Source: Dichomitus squalens LYAD-421 SS1 (Eukaryota; Basidiomycota; Agaricomycetes; Polyporales; Polyporaceae). Taken from it: DNA of 64,000 bases. The translations under genes and the position numbers were made by a program. The stretch spans positions 4,877 through 68,876 of the forward strand of contig NW_006766978.1 of NCBI RefSeq assembly GCF_000275845.1. Reading direction: 5' to 3'. Below, piece after piece: positions 50,043 through 63,682 of this stretch. Each line of letters begins with the position of its first letter. The stretch's first letter is position 1. The notes beneath the pieces were generated by a model. It saw only the letters and a program-made list of their open reading frames with translations. It was not told the origin of the DNA and searched no databases.

Positions 50043-50410
50043 TATGGGTCTTGCCTCAATCAGTCGTTACGCCCTTCGAATCGGTTGCGACTGTAGCTGG
50101 CTAGCTCGAATCCTCCTAGAAGTCCCGGGTAGAAGGGAAGGGCTTGTGGGTATAGAACTGGACATCGTGGACTAGAAATGGAGAGGGGGCAGCAGGACCT
50201 GAGACGGGGAGCCGCGCGCGTGGGATGTGCCGCGTGCGAGGATGAGATCATCGGCGAGCCCGCGCTTTAGGGACGCGACCGCGTCTCTGCCTCACGCTCG
50301 CAAGTAGCTCGAGGCGGTCATCTCGTCCGACGACCCTCCTTCGAGTGCTCGGGTGGTTTTACTCTCTCTGGACCTGCAGAAGCATAGGGGGACAGCCCAA
50401 CAAAGTCGCC
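50043..50410. promoter_or_regulatory. Divergent promoter region, HEM4 and citrate carrier
   Basis: 368 bp between start codons pointing apart. No specific site is claimed. Confidence 0.45.
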
Positions 50411-51872
50411 ATGTCGAAGAAGGAGAAACCGCTGCATTCGCTCATCGCAGGGACGACCGCGGGAGCGGTCGAGGCGTGAGTTCAGCCGCATATATGTTGC
50501 TCAGCCCTTTGTTTGACCGCGGCGTTGGTGGAATGGTAGGTTCATCACGTACCCCACCGAGTTCGTGAAGACGCGGTCCCAGTTCAGCGGGAAGGTGTGC
50601 CCGCCTGCTCGAGTCATGCCAAACGGAACACTGAAGAACTCGTCTTGGAATACCAGAGACAAAGTCCTATAGCGATCATCCGGGATACGTTGAAGACGAA
50701 GGGTGTTATAGGCCTTTACTCAGGATGCATGGCGTTGGTCATCGGTACGTCCCCTCGCACTCATCTCTTCAGGTGAGTACATACCGGGGTGTTGCGATTC
50801 GTTGTAGGCAACGCTGTGAAGGCAGGCGTACGCTTCGTATCCTACGACCACTTCAAGCACGCCCTCGCAGACGCTGAGGTGAGCATCCTGTCCCCGCGTG
50901 ACCTGCTGCTATTCCGTGCACGCGTAGACAGGCGCTGCGATGTACGTCCTAGAGAGTGGGAGAGACTAACGTATTTCCGTGGGTGAGGGCAAAGTCTCCC
51001 CACCTAGGAGTTTGCTCGCCGGACTGGGGGCGGGGATGATGGAAGCCATCTTTGCTGTAACGCCCTCGGAAACCATCAAGTGAGTTGTTTTGTGTTGTGG
51101 CCCGCCTAGCGCGAGATTCCAGAGTCCCACTTTGAATGACTACCCACCTGACCTGACCATACGCGTGTGCCGCAGAACGAAACTCATCGACGACGCTAAA
51201 AGCCCGAACCCGCGTTTTCGCGGGCTCATTCATGGCACGGCTGTGATCGTGCGAGAAGAAGGTCTGCGAGGTGTCTATCGTGGACTGTTTCCAGTGGTGC
51301 GTAGCTCGCGTTGTTTTGCGCATACACTTATTCTCGTGGCTGAAGGCTTGTGCGGGTGCTGTCAGATGATGCGGCAAGGCGCGAATTCGGCGGTGAGGTT
51401 TACGACGTACACGACCCTCAAGCAGATGGTGCAAAGCCAGGGCCGGCCGGGCCAGTCCATCTCGAGCGCGACGACGTTCGGGATCGGGGCCATCGCGGGG
51501 CTGGTGACCGTGTATACGACCATGCCCCTAGAGTGCGTTCTGCGCCTTCTCCACCTACAAGTGTCGACAACGACTGACATGAAGATGAAAATGTGTACGT
51601 GTATCGAACAGCGTCATCAAGACGCGGATGCAGAGCCTTGAGGCGCGACAAGCGTACCGGAATTCGTTCCACTGTGCGTACCGGATCTTCACAGAGGAGG
51701 GCATCCTGCGATTCTGGACCGGGACGACGCCGCGCCTGGCGAGGCTAGTGGTGCGTGGTTTCACGGACTCAATCCGATTCGCTGAAGCTGACGCATGGAC
51801 CAGCTGAGCGGAGGGATTGTGTTCACAGTCTACGAGAACATTATCAAGTTCATCGGGGGCAGGGATGTGTGA
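50411..51872 (+). CDS. CTP1: Mitochondrial tricarboxylate (citrate) carrier, SLC25 family
   Basis: Nine exons (50411-50475, 50540-50594, 50657-50744, 50808-50878, 50988-51079, 51176-51296, 51366-51532, 51612-51750, 51804-51872) encode 288 aa, the normal length of a mitochondrial carrier. Three repeats each carry the Px[DE]xx[KR] signature: FITYPTEFVKTRSQF, FAVTPSETIKTKLID and YTTMPLDVIKTRMQS. Second-helix motifs include GLYSGCMALVIGNAVKAGVR, GVYRGLFPVMMRQGANSAVR and RFWTGTTPRLARLV. The sequence RQGANSAVRFTTY is characteristic of citrate transport protein. It exchanges citrate for malate or another dicarboxylate across the inner membrane, feeding cytosolic acetyl-CoA. All splice sites are of standard type. 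Confidence 0.95.
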
Positions 51873-52870
51873 CCGGCTGCGGGTGTATTCATCTGGCTGA
51901 ACCTTAGAATGTGCATTGCTGTTCCTCATCCGCCGCACCTTTGGCACCTGGGTGCTTGCTCTACATTCGAGGCTGGGCGGTGGATGGCGTTAGGCGAGGT
52001 TCGTGCGCGTCCACCTCCAAGAGATTACTTTCCAATCACTCAGTGCCGCCTTCTCCTAGACTATACTTTGGCCACGCTTTTCTCGTAATTTGAACCTTGT
52101 AGAGGCAGTGGTCCAGGCTGTTCCCGTACGTTTCGCTGACAGGCGTCGTGTGACAGTCGCGCGTACAGCCGTCGATACGAGGCGCTGCACCTGTCTGATA
52201 CAACCTTGCGCTCGACACGACTACGCGCAGATGCCGCCGCTCACTGGCTACATGTTAATGTAGCTGTTGACCACAGAGACGCATACGTATGCTGGAAGAA
52301 AACGAACTCCAACGATTTCTATTTTCTTCGAAGATAGAGTTCGTTCAAGCCATGACACAATGCCACCGTTGCGAGCGCAACGGACCGCAGGCTTTGCGCG
52401 GTTCGGGGGAGTCGGCGGGAGTAGTGTGGTGAGTACGTCGCTGCTCTCCCGCTGGAAGACATGATGATGCTCAGTTACGATCGCAGGGAGATGCTGGTCC
52501 CTTGCTCTTCAGCGGGAGGGCGTTGAGAATCGAGAATTGTGGCCCTCTAGTATCATGCCTTCTATACAAGAGCAAGGCGTCTTTCGTCGTCGACGACGAC
52601 AACATCGATCATCTGACCGCGCCGTCCTCCATGACACCGCGGTCCTATCGCTGCTCTCACACGGACCGTGCACCGACTACGAGTCCTACTATCTTGGCTT
52701 CCGTGACTACCTCGCAGCCCAGACGTCAATAAAGGCGCTACATGCGTGCTGTTGCAGTTGCTCCACTCAACCTTCTCCACCTTTGTCGTTCGCCTTCACC
52801 TTCGTTGTTTCTTCCCTAGCCGCCGCACCCAGGAGAAGCGCCCTGGCCCCTTACCTCTTCCGCTACATAG
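51873..52870. other. Intergenic region
   Basis: About 1 kb upstream of the second Cys-rich gene. Nothing recognised. Confidence 0.4.
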
Positions 52871-53404
52871 ATGCATCCTTCCATCCACGCCATTTGCTTT
52901 CTCGTATGGTTGCTTGCTTTGGCGTCTGAAGTATGCGCCCAGCAGACGACCAGCAGTGAGTCGGGCGCCCGGTCTGAGGCGACGCGGTGGTACGGGATCC
53001 AGCGGCAGCAGTCGTACTTGGGCGCGTCCAAGGGCCTTCACCGACAGTGTCCCCTCGGGTGGGCCCCATGCTCGAGCACGGCGTGTTATCCGTTGAACGG
53101 AGCTCAGTGTTGCTCAAGTGCGTGCGGTTCCTCTGTGATCCATTGTGGACCGTCAACTGATGTTTGCGCGGCGCGGGACTGTTTCATAGACGGCAAGTTC
53201 TGCAGCGCAGGGTGAGGAGTCGGTGTATACTGTCTTGGGCCGAACGCAGGTGCTGATGCGTTGGGCAGATCCGTGTGTCACGTGGAAAAGGACGGCGCGG
53301 TCGACTGCCTGAAGGAGGAGAGGCAGGACGGCACCACTGCTTCTCAGGGGAGTGTAGCAAGTATCGCCCGGTGGGTCTCTGAGAGTCTACGGGTGTGGGG
53401 GTGA
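52871..53404 (+). CDS. Cysteine-rich secreted protein (second family member)
   Basis: Exons 52871-53211 and 53269-53404 encode 158 aa. A signal peptide (about residues 1-23, ending EVCAQ) leads into a short spacer and the module CPLGWAPCSSTACYPLNG, then CCSSACGSSVIHCGP and VCAARDCFIDGKFC. The first part is the same as in the gene at 23090-24035. Unlike that paralogue it lacks a Thr-rich stalk and a C-terminal hydrophobic segment, so it should be free and secreted. The 3' end is uncertain: the stop at 53402-53404 overlaps a GTGAGT that could be a donor for a further exon. The size and cysteine content are compatible with a small secreted effector-like or wall protein; no function is assigned. 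Confidence 0.7.
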
Positions 53405-54583
53405 GTTCACCTAGTTGGCCTATGAAGGCTTGGATAATCAGTAGACGGTACTAATGTCTTCCATCTTCGAAGGTGAAACGTTGCGGGTCATTCGTTTGGG
53501 GCTTTGAATTATTGAGTGCTTTTTGTATGCATGCTCGGGATTTGGGTACGGTTTCGTGATGGGCATCTAAGATGAGATGCTAACGGTCCACTCCAGTGAA
53601 TTGTACTTGTACAGTTGTACTCGTGTTTGATTCAGGCTTGTGTTTGCGGTACACGCTTTGGTGTGTATGTATCAGCGTGGACTCTGAGTAGTTGTGTCTG
53701 TCCCGCTCTTTCCTCTCATGGTCTTCGTCGCTCGTATGGTAATCAAGAGATGGCAACATGATGCAGTATACATTACCACGTATGTATCGTGCCTTCTCCC
53801 AGACAATACAACGTCTTCCCATTATTCATAGACACCTACATTGCCCGACCGCCCACCACATGCGGCCGTCTCCAGAGGGAACAAGGCAGTCGGCAGTCTC
53901 TCTCGTTCTGTCCTCCGCCAACAACATAGGGCCCTTCGTGCCGCTTCGGGCGCATTCCTTCAATTCGGACGACGTTGCAACAGCCGCGAATGTGGCGAGA
54001 AATAAGCAGATAGGTAGCTAACATTCACGTATAATGACATGGAGGAAGAGGTGTGCGAAGGTAGATCCAGATGTTTTGAGTTGGGAAGCAGCCGCTGTCT
54101 CATGTGTTGAGGCACATATCACACATGTTGACTGTATAACCGGGCTGCTGAGACATATATAGCTCATGGGAAGAAGATGTAGCTCAAGCCGGTGGATTGA
54201 GTGATGACGATGAACGATCCTTCTTCCTGCAGATACTTACGGGTGCATGAGTGCACATGTTCGTTCTTTATGTCAGGTGCGCGCGTGAATCGCACGTCTG
54301 TCCTGAGGCATGCTGGCCATGCAAATGAGCTGAGGCTCGAGGTTATGCGACACTACAATAGACCACACAGCAAGACTAAAGAGCGATAACTGTCGAGGAG
54401 CATAATACGTAGAGATGGCGAGCAGGAGATTGTACAGTACAGCTAGGTGAAACAGTGGCGTCATGATCATAACATCTAGAGGTACATACGCCAGCGTTAG
54501 ACTGTCTCGTCATAGATGATGGGCAAGGGGTCGTTTCAAGAAGTAGTGTTGCTGCCGATGACAATCGGTGCGGTGAGGGAGAT
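53405..54583. other. Convergent intergenic region
   Basis: Nothing recognised beyond 3' flanks. Confidence 0.4.
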
Positions 54584-56726
54584 CTAACTGCGCTCTTGCA
54601 ACGCGAGAATCAAGGCTTTTGCCTTGTCAGATCGTGGTTCAATCGTGCACGTGAAAGGTGCGGGGTGACTAGATCATTCATGAGCGACTGGCATATCTCT
54701 CGGTCCATACACACGCAGATACCTGATGGTTCCGCCGGTGTGTTCTGCGGTTTGTGGAGTAATGGGGATACCATGTTCGTTCAGGGGATTCTTGATATTG
54801 AACACCGAGAGAAGCATCGCAGCGACCATAAGTACGGAGGACTCCGCGAGATGGATTCCGGGGCAGATGCTATGGGATCATCAGATTGACGAACTTGTGG
54901 TCAACCAAGACAAGAGTACTCACCGGCGGCCAAAGCCGAACGCAACTTTGCGGGGATCCAGCTCAGGCTCCTTGCCATGCCCAGAAAGAAACCTCTCTGG
55001 GTTGAAGGTAAAGGGATCGGCGTAAATTTCCGGGTCGTGCAAAATATTCCTGCGTCCAAGAGAATTCAGTACCGTCCTTGGCCGTACCAAGCGTTACCCT
55101 TACCACTGGTTTATGCAGACTATGCTGCCCTTGGGGATGAAATAGCCCTCATAGACATCATCCTCCAGGGTGGCATGGGGCACACCTGGGAACATACTTG
55201 TCAACACCACGTCTGCAGAAGGAAGAGCAATCGACTGCTCACCGAGTGGAACAACTTGGTTCCAACGAAGCGTCTCGAGGTATATTGCATTCAAGTATGG
55301 CAATTGCACGACATCGGCATAGGTTGGCAAACGGTCATGTCCTACAGCAGCATCCAGCTCCTCCTGCGCCTTCTTCTGCACCGCCGGCCATAAACTCATG
55401 GCGAGGATGAACGTCAGCTCGGCCGATACAGTCTAGAGGAATGAGCGACCGTGAGCTCCTGACAGGTTCAGCTGACAGTTCAGGACATCTCACCGTATCC
55501 GCACCACCGGAATAAATCGAGGCGGCCGACATCTTGATCCTGTACTCCTCGTCTGGAGCCGGGTTGCCGGCAAGCATCGTGGATGTAAAGCTTGGGAGCG
55601 CCGTCCCAGCCCCCTGGACGAATCAAATCGGAAATATTAGCCCCAGCACTTGCATACATTGGCGCGGCGTCTCGGGTGGAACGCACCATTTTATCCTTCA
55701 CGAATTGGTGTGGAACAGCGCTCATCTGGTCCATGTTCGCCCTGTACCTCTCACCCTTGCGCTTCCATCCGGCGCCGGGCATCCACGACGGTACGTACTT
55801 CACTGCAGGTTGCGAGTCGGAGTCCAAGAACCATGTCATCGAGAAAGTTAATGCGAGGAACGCGCCGGCTAGAAGTGCGGCACTTACGGAATGGGAAGAC
55901 GTCAACGAAAAATGCGCCAGGCTGGGCGACTTCGGCAGCTTGCTCCGTGGCCTCGTCTGCCATCCTGATCAGAGGATCATCGTTCTCCTGTGGTTCATAC
56001 CCGTACGATATCATTAGAACTATTGACCCAGTCATCCTGTCATGAGTTTTTGTCAGCATGAGAGACGCTCGCGAAGCTGATGACAGAAGTCTCGGCAGCA
56101 GTACGACCCTAGTACGCTCAATTGAAGGATCGAGATACGTACTTGCGAATCTGTGACGGCAAGTCAGACGCGGGCTCACGGAGGAGACGAGCTAGAAGTT
56201 TCCCTGTCTGCTCTTCGATGATTGGGACGAATTCCTCCACGCTCTTGCGCGAGCCGAGGACGCGCGCCATGAGTCGGCGGTATTCGCGGAATTGGTTACC
56301 GTATCTGAGGAGTACGAGAATTTGGTCCCAGCCTACGATGTCGCCGGCCATGACCATGTGAGGGCGGTCAGAGTAGATCGCAGACCGCTTCTCCAACAGC
56401 TCGTACGCGTGCTTGTACGAGTTGATGATGACCATTGGCTGCCCAAGGAGGACTACAGACATCAGATTCCCTACAGATTCATGAGCCCAGTACGAGAAGC
56501 AAGCATCACGAAACGTACCCCATCGCTCGCCCCACTTGGCAAATGTTTTCCAGCTGTGGTTCAGGGGAATATCTAGCGCGTTGCCGATGATGGGCCAACC
56601 AACGGGACCAGGAGGCATCGGTCCCCTGCGTTTTCGCAGAATAGCCCCCCGAATGATGAGGAGGAACAGGATGACAGCAGCGGCATGCCAGGCGGTGAGG
56701 AGGCTCGTGGTGACGGAGACACCCAT
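54584..56726 (-). CDS. Cytochrome P450 monooxygenase (microsomal, class II)
   Basis: Ten exons (56726-56519, 56470-56143, 56036-55888, 55802-55687, 55613-55494, 55432-55243, 55185-55104, 55049-54924, 54869-54723, 54668-54584) encode 516 aa. An N-terminal membrane anchor ([19 protein letters not shown]) is followed by the Pro-rich hinge [18 protein letters not shown]. The I-helix motif is YSGGADT at about 301-307, the ExxR helix is YLETLRW, the PERF motif is [10 protein letters not shown], and the heme loop is FGFGRRICPG with Cys442. It should be a heme-thiolate oxygenase on the ER using P450 reductase. The overall pattern resembles the many agaricomycete P450s annotated as O-methylsterigmatocystin-oxidoreductase-like; the exact CYP family is not assigned. 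No neighbouring biosynthetic core enzyme points to a pathway. The model closes without any frame problem. Confidence 0.95.
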
Positions 56727-59700
56727 GGATCGTCAGACCGTTGATAGAAGGATCGCGGGAGGGATTACACAGCGGGGTGCGAGCCGGGAATGAAGAGAAA
56801 GGGAGTTCATCGTTTCCATGCGACATTTATTGGTGAGATTGCCCGTCAGAGGCTGATCTCAAAACCGTTAGCCAGAGAGCACACGAAGTGGGAGGACACG
56901 AGGCGTGCCGCTCACTCCGAATTGACAGATCCTGACTTCTGGAGCTCAGCGCGGCCTCAGACATCGCGGAGCAGCGTCTGTCGGTGTTCTGGGGGTCGTA
57001 GGCACTCTGTGGATGCCACGAACAGCGTGAGACGATGCAGCCCAGAAGACGAGTGCGCAGCTGCCTTTCAAGTGTGAAGTGCGTACGCACCGTGGCGACA
57101 CCGATACGCGGGCTCGTTCGGTTGGCAACTAGTACTTGCTGGGCGATCGGCTCCGACATGCGGCACGAAACGCCGCACTGCGTGCTAAGTATCACTGTAC
57201 GCATGCAACGTGGGCAGGGATGCGAAAGACCTATTTGTTGACCAGCGCGCGTCGGGGGAACGCGTCGTGTTGCCACAACGGAAGGTTACAGGGCATCTTG
57301 ACGGCACATTTCGCAATGACGAGCGGCGTCGCTTGAGACGCGCCGACGTGTCTGGCGTTATTACGTTGTTCCCCGGGCGTCACTGACCAGTGTGGCAGTA
57401 CGCAATTGCCCCGCCGCTGTTCAATCCGTACGACGCGAAGTGTAGGCCTCGCGATGGTTCCCTACCCTCAACAAGCACATGTCGGGGCTTGGGTGAGATT
57501 TCATTGGATTGCACCTCACAAGATGAACGTACTTCATGTTGTAGCATCATGAGGCCACCGGGTGAGGTACGGGCCGCGGAAGACGCCACTGGAAAGCGTT
57601 CCTGAAGGTGAACCGCTCTGTTCAAACCTCCTTTGAGTCTGGCGCTTATCATGATGCGGAGAAAGGCACATCAGGCCCAGAACGTATTCAGAAGGCGTCT
57701 GCCGGTTGGGCGTATGAATACGCCCACGATCACCCATGACCATGCTGTTTTTCGTGCCATAAGCACGTTCAAGATCTGTGGTAGGAGTATGCAACGATAC
57801 GTAATCTGCGCAGGCCCTAAGCATTAGTGAATAACGCTGGGGAGCTGCGTACGGCGGCCTCGGTGGTATAATCGCTATGCTGCCGCAGGGTGCTTAGCGT
57901 AGATCGATCGTTGATACACGAATCTACTGACCGTTAGGTCCGAGAGTGCAGGAGGAATGCCATGGTCATCCTCGAGATGAAGCGGAATGAAATTTGCGGG
58001 TGCTGTCTGCGAGCGGCCAATTCTAAACTAGTATTAGTGAGTATAGCGCCACGCTGAAAACAAGCTGGGAGATATACTCACTATCCGGGAAACGTAAGTG
58101 CTATGTTTGGAAGGTGTGCGTCCTTCGTTGATCATCCTTTCCTGAACGCCACCTGGAGTGAGGCAGATATGTTTCGGCACTAGAACGAAGGAAGTTTGGC
58201 ACTGGTCCCGGAACCGGGGTATCCTGATCATGAGGAGCAGCGAGCGTAAAAGTACACGTGTAGGGAGCCTCGTGAGAGACCAATCCTGAACCCCGTTGAT
58301 GATTTCAGCCACGACGCAGTCATCGATGCGAGATGGCATCGTTGGTAGCTGAACGTGTTGAACACGTTTTCGCCGGAGGATGCTCGAGCGGTACCGGGTG
58401 ATGCTAAAACTGTGGAACCGTCGATCGACGAAGGGTGGGCAAAGATATGGGTAACTTTCGTAGATCGTGAGGCCGATACCGCCGTCGCTCCGGAGACGGG
58501 AACAACTTCGCGATATCCTTTGTGGTGAATACTCGTTCCTTTGGTCAGGTACCCTGGTTCGACACGTTTTGGCAAGGAGCGCCCGTGATAATAGTACCCA
58601 CAGATGCCACGAGGCTGTTGCGTTTAGAGATCAGATGGCCCCCCCTGGTTTAGTTTTAGTCAGTAGTGACATCGAAACGTGCATACACGCAACGATACTG
58701 AATAGTCCTGGGGTAAATTCGTTCCGGCGACTACGCACGCCATGCAACGAATGCTCAAAGCAGGTGATTGGCATGCAATCGGGAGGTGCATTCGCGAGAA
58801 ACACGAGTTTTGCAGGCGAGCCTCGAATATGACGCTGGCATTGCGGTAAACCCACCAGTACTCACTCAAGAGCCGGAACTCACAAGGAAAGTTGAAACTG
58901 GCAGTGGCCAGGCACAAAGCGTACCATTGCTATCTAACTCCAATGCAGGAAGGGGGTGAGCGTCCGCAGGAATGCAGAGACAAAGTAGCAGGTCCACGTA
59001 CCCATCCTCCTTCAATTAGTCATCAGCCGTAATGTATTCCACCATGTGATTGGCCTGGTCCTGAGAAGCTTGCCGATCTGGTCCGCACCTTCTTGAGACA
59101 TTCGATTGACATTACCCTGCTCCAGCGGCAATAGGTCTGCGACGAGGACGAGGACGCTGACCTTGTTTTAATTCGGGACTCAAGTCCTCTACCGTTAGAA
59201 ATGCGTTGTGCGTAGCGAGGTTGGCACATCCAGTGATTCCGCGAAAATACTGAATAGCAGGACGAAGATGGATTCGCAACTACATCTCCAAGTTATAGCA
59301 GGCAATCAGCATCTTCTACAGAGAAAATTCACCAGCATAGATGCCAAATCACATACATATTTCTCTTCTCTTGCCCTTGCAGCATTGTTGTCAGATGAGA
59401 CCCAAGTTCTGCGCTCTCAGAACTATGCGCGTCCTGCCGTTGAGTGGTGGTCTCAACATCGACGAGCTGTATGATGTAAGTGCCTCAGAATGCGTGCGAG
59501 ACAACAGACGTTCCGCAGTGCTTGGCGAAGACCAGGGTGGGTGGGTGTGCTATAGCATTATGAGTGACATAGACGTTGTAGCGAGAAGAAATGTTATTGA
59601 TCGCTGTACGACTGGGTAAGTACGTGTAAACAAGCAGCAAAAGAAGTCATAATAAAGAGTAAAATATAGTGAATAACACTATCTTATGATGTCTTGGTTC

Positions 59701-59888
59701 AGTAAGCGCGCATTTCTTACAGCAGAGCCTCATCGCAGTACTTGCAAGACGTTCTCGTCGTCATCTCCGCTATCACCTTCGCTTGGCTTGCGTCCTGCTC
59801 TATCGCTGGTACTACTGACGCACATTCGGGATACAACTAGCTCTTCCCGTGTCTATACCTGAAGGGGCCTAGATCTTAGCGCAACGAT
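56727..59888. other. Gene-free region of 3.1 kb
   Basis: The largest spacer in the window. Only short ORFs, none with recognisable motifs; no TIRs or tRNA gene recognised. Its left edge is the P450 promoter and its right edge the beta-adaptin promoter. Confidence 0.5.
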
Positions 59889-62800
59889 ATGTCCAGCTTT
59901 CGCGCCCCGCCCCGAAAGGGAGAGAACTTTGAACTCGCTGCCGATCTCAATAGCGAGTACAAGGATAAACGCAAGGATGCCATCAAACGGGTGATTGCAA
60001 ATATGACCGTTCAAAAAGGTGAGTCATGCGTCTTCCCGACGAAAGCGTTGTACCAACAGGAATGCAAGACGTCAGCGGTCTCTTCCCCGATGTCCTGAAG
60101 AACATGCAAACGGACGATCTTGAGCAGAAGAAGCTCGTATACCTATATCTCATGAATTACGCCAAGACACAACCGGAACTCGTGATCCTGGCCGTCAATA
60201 CCTTCGTAAAGGACACGGATGACCCGAACCCGCTCGTACGCGCTCTCGCAATCCGAACTATGGGCTGTCTCCGTGCCGAGAAGATCATCGACTACCTATG
60301 CGACCCTCTCCAGAAGTGTCTGAAGGACGACAACCCCTATGTGCGCAAGACGGCGGCACTCTGCGTTGCGAAGCTGTACGACCTGAAACCGGAGCTTGTG
60401 ATCGAAAATGGGTTTCTGGAGCAACTGCGGGACATGATTGCGGACAGCAATCCTATGGTACGTGGTACCATACCTATCTGTGCATTTCTTTCCTATCCTG
60501 CATGCCCTCGAATCCAAAGCCACCGACGTGGTGGCTTCCTATACAAGCCTACAATCAGAATCGGAAGTGTAGTGCTACATAGCGTGCGGTGAGCCGCGTT
60601 ACATGCGAACCATTGGTGGCGTATGAGCTCTCGCGCTGACATCTATGCGCGCGAACACAGAATCTATAAGCGAGGAGCACACAGTACGAATGTGTAACGT
60701 ACAGAGCGCGTGCACATCCCCGAGTTTGACGAACGCGCCTCGCGTTCAAGAGATAGCCTGGTAACTTGGCACGTCCCTGTAGCGATATAGGACCGCCGGA
60801 CCACGAGTTCTGTCCCTGCTGCTCTTGTGGTCCAGGAAATTCTAGCGTCGGAACGCCGCTCTTCCTTTAGACCGTATGCCTTGGCCGTGGATGTGTCCTG
60901 TTGCTGACATCCCGCCCCCTCTCTAAGGTGGTAGCAAACACTGTCGCTGCCCTGACAGACATACACGCCGCCGCCGTCGCTGCGGGCGTCCCACGGGACC
61001 AGTTTCCGATTTCGACCGACATTGTCAACAAGCTCTTGGTTGCGCTCAACGAGTGTTCGGAATGGGGTCGAGTAGCGATTCTGAACGTCCTCGCACGGTA
61101 CACCGCAGAAGACGCTGGCGAGAGCGAGCATATCTGCGAGCGTGTTGTGCCCCAATTCCAACATGCGAATGCAAGCGTTGTCCTTTCCGCTATTAAGGTG
61201 CGCCTTCGTTTCCGTCTCTTGGAACTGCCCTGTCTTAGCTGCCCGTTCAGGTCGTGATGATCCACATGCGTGACATCAGTTCTGAAAACCTCTCTAAGAC
61301 GCTTATTCGTAAAATGGCGCCGCCACTAGTGACCCTCCTCTCTAATCCTCCGGAGGTGCAGTGGGTCGCCCTCCGTAACATCAACCTCCTACTCCAGAAG
61401 CGCCCGGATCTCTTGTCGAACGAGTTGCGCGTATTCTTTTGCAAGTACAATGACCCGTTGTATGTCAAGGTCGAAAAGCTAGATATCATGGTACGCTTGG
61501 CCTCCGAAAACAACGTAGACCCTCTGTTGAGCGAACTAAAAGAGTGCGTGTCGTGTTGCCCGTGCATGTTGATCATCTTGACAGCGCTGACAGATTCCGT
61601 GGTCAGGTACGCCCAGGAGGTTGACGTCGACTTCGTCCGGAGAAGTATCAAGGCTATCGGCCAAACCGCAATCAAGATTGACGAGGCGGCGGAACGCTGT
61701 GTCAATGTCCTGCTCGAGCTCATCGGTACACGGGTTAGCTACGTCGTACAGGAAGCTGTGGTCGTGATGAAGGTACGTTACCCGTCGCTGACTACCTAGC
61801 GTACCCCGCGGAGTTCAATCGCTTACTAGCCGTACACACCGATATAAACAGGACATCTTCCGGAAGTACCCATCAACATACGAAGGCGTCATTCCGACGC
61901 TATGCGCGAACCTCGACGAGCTTGACGAACCAGAAGCCAAGGCGTCGCTTATCTGGATCATCGGCGAATACGCGAAGAAGATCGACAACGCTGATGAGCT
62001 CCTTGGTATCTTCGTCGACACGTTTACGGAAGAGTCCTACCCTGTATGTCTTCACAGCTCGTTAATGGTTTCTCCAAAGGGTGAAGAAGCTGATATTGAC
62101 TTATCGGCTTCATCCTGTGTCGCATGGGGTTATGACGACAGGTACAACTACAAACCTTGACGGCTGTGGTCAAGCTCTACCTCCAAAAGCCTGAAAGTTC
62201 GCAAGGTCTCGTGCAGAAGGTGCTCAATACGGCGACGAAGGACTGCGATTCGCCCGATGTGCGCGATCGTGCTTACATCTACTGGCGATTGTTGTCAACA
62301 GATCCTGGTGCTGCCAAGGTGCGCAGCCTGACAACGCATCCTCTGTTGTTACTGACCAGTGTCCACAGGCCGTTGTACTCGCTGTACGTCCACCCATAAC
62401 CCTTCCCCGAACAACAGTGTCTGCTGTATTACTGGAGGAGCTCTTGGGAGAGATCCCCCTGCTCGCCAGCGTATACCACAAACCTGCGGAGACGTTTGTT
62501 GGCCGGGGACGCATTGGCGCGGATACAGTGCAGCAGAAGAAAGCAGAGTCCGTAGTTTCTTCCGGTTCGAAACCTCTACAACTTCTAACTGAGCTATCTA
62601 CCTAGACTTGCGGACGATCGCATCGCAACGCAGAAAGCTCTCCAGACTGTTGCTGCCGGCCAACAGGCGGAGAACCTCCTCGACTTCGACGACGACGTTC
62701 AAGGCGACGGCCAGCCATCCGGTCTCGCTGCCACTACCATCCTAGCACAAACTCCTGCAGCAGCGAACCTATTGGCGGGAACGTCGAGCAATCCGCTAGA

Positions 62801-63002
62801 TGACCTCGTCTCGATCTTCGGGGGCGCGAACCTCAACTCGACCCCAGCGGCACCCGCCCCTGCGAATGGCTTAGGAGGATTTGGCTTTGGGGCATCCCCA
62901 CTCGCGCCTGCAGCACCATCCATCACCCCCACTGCTCTGTCGCCTCAACCTCCGCAACAGCCGGCACAGGGAGGGCAGGACGATCTTTTGGGTTTGTTCT
63001 GA
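59889..63002 (+). CDS. APL2: AP-1 clathrin adaptor complex, beta subunit
   Basis: Nine exons (59889-60018, 60060-60457, 60928-61197, 61251-61543, 61607-61772, 61852-62043, 62142-62318, 62369-62547, 62606-63002) encode 733 aa. The trunk is the alpha-solenoid of beta-adaptins: [94 protein letters not shown] and [21 protein letters not shown] flexible Ala/Pro/Gly-rich hinge follows, with LLDFDDD and a C-terminal LLGLF, both like clathrin boxes (LLpL-type). There is no appendage (ear) domain, which fits the short fungal form. The complex sorts cargo at the trans-Golgi and endosomes. The intron at 60458-60927 is 470 nt, far longer than the others. Confidence 0.94.
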
Positions 63003-63682
63003 GCGTTTTTCCCAGTACTAGAGGTTTGCTTTGTTTCGCTGTCGTTTGGCCCCCAAGTGTACGTCCATTGTTATCTTTAGTGTAATCGCAGTTCCTCTGG
63101 ATTGTTTGGCGTGTTCGCGGATCATACGCTCAGCGTGAACACATGCAAGGTGAGCACGTACATGGATGTAGGATGTCTCCTTGTCCTCACTGATCCCCAG
63201 CAGGTAGGGCACCCGAGTGCAACTCCGCTTCACCATTCATTCTTGTTCCCCTTCTATCATGTGACTTACTGTCATTCCGGTTCGTGACAGAGATGGAATG
63301 ATGCTATGGCTCATTCCACTCTCCTCATTCACCGATTTCGGGATATCCAAATGGTCGACCTCGTCTGATCGCCTACAGAACGACCTCGTGAACAGAGCTC
63401 GATACCCACATTGGGCCTTCGGACAGTATCGCACAAAGAAGCCCTGCTCCAACTTGAATAGCGTATGCATTGTGGCCACAGCTCCGATGGTAATCTGGAC
63501 TATAGTTTCCTGGACATCATTTTGAAATAGCTGCTGTGGTTGAATCGGTTGTCGAGGTGCCTGAGAGAGTCATTCTCGGGGCCGAAACGGTCAGGTAAGG
63601 GGTCACATACAAATATAAAGGAACTTGGGGTAGGAAGCCCCGCTCGACAACCCCTTCGGAGAGCACCACCTTCGTCACCGTC
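63003..63682. other. Spacer and promoter of the MDR gene
   Basis: No gene recognised. Confidence 0.4.
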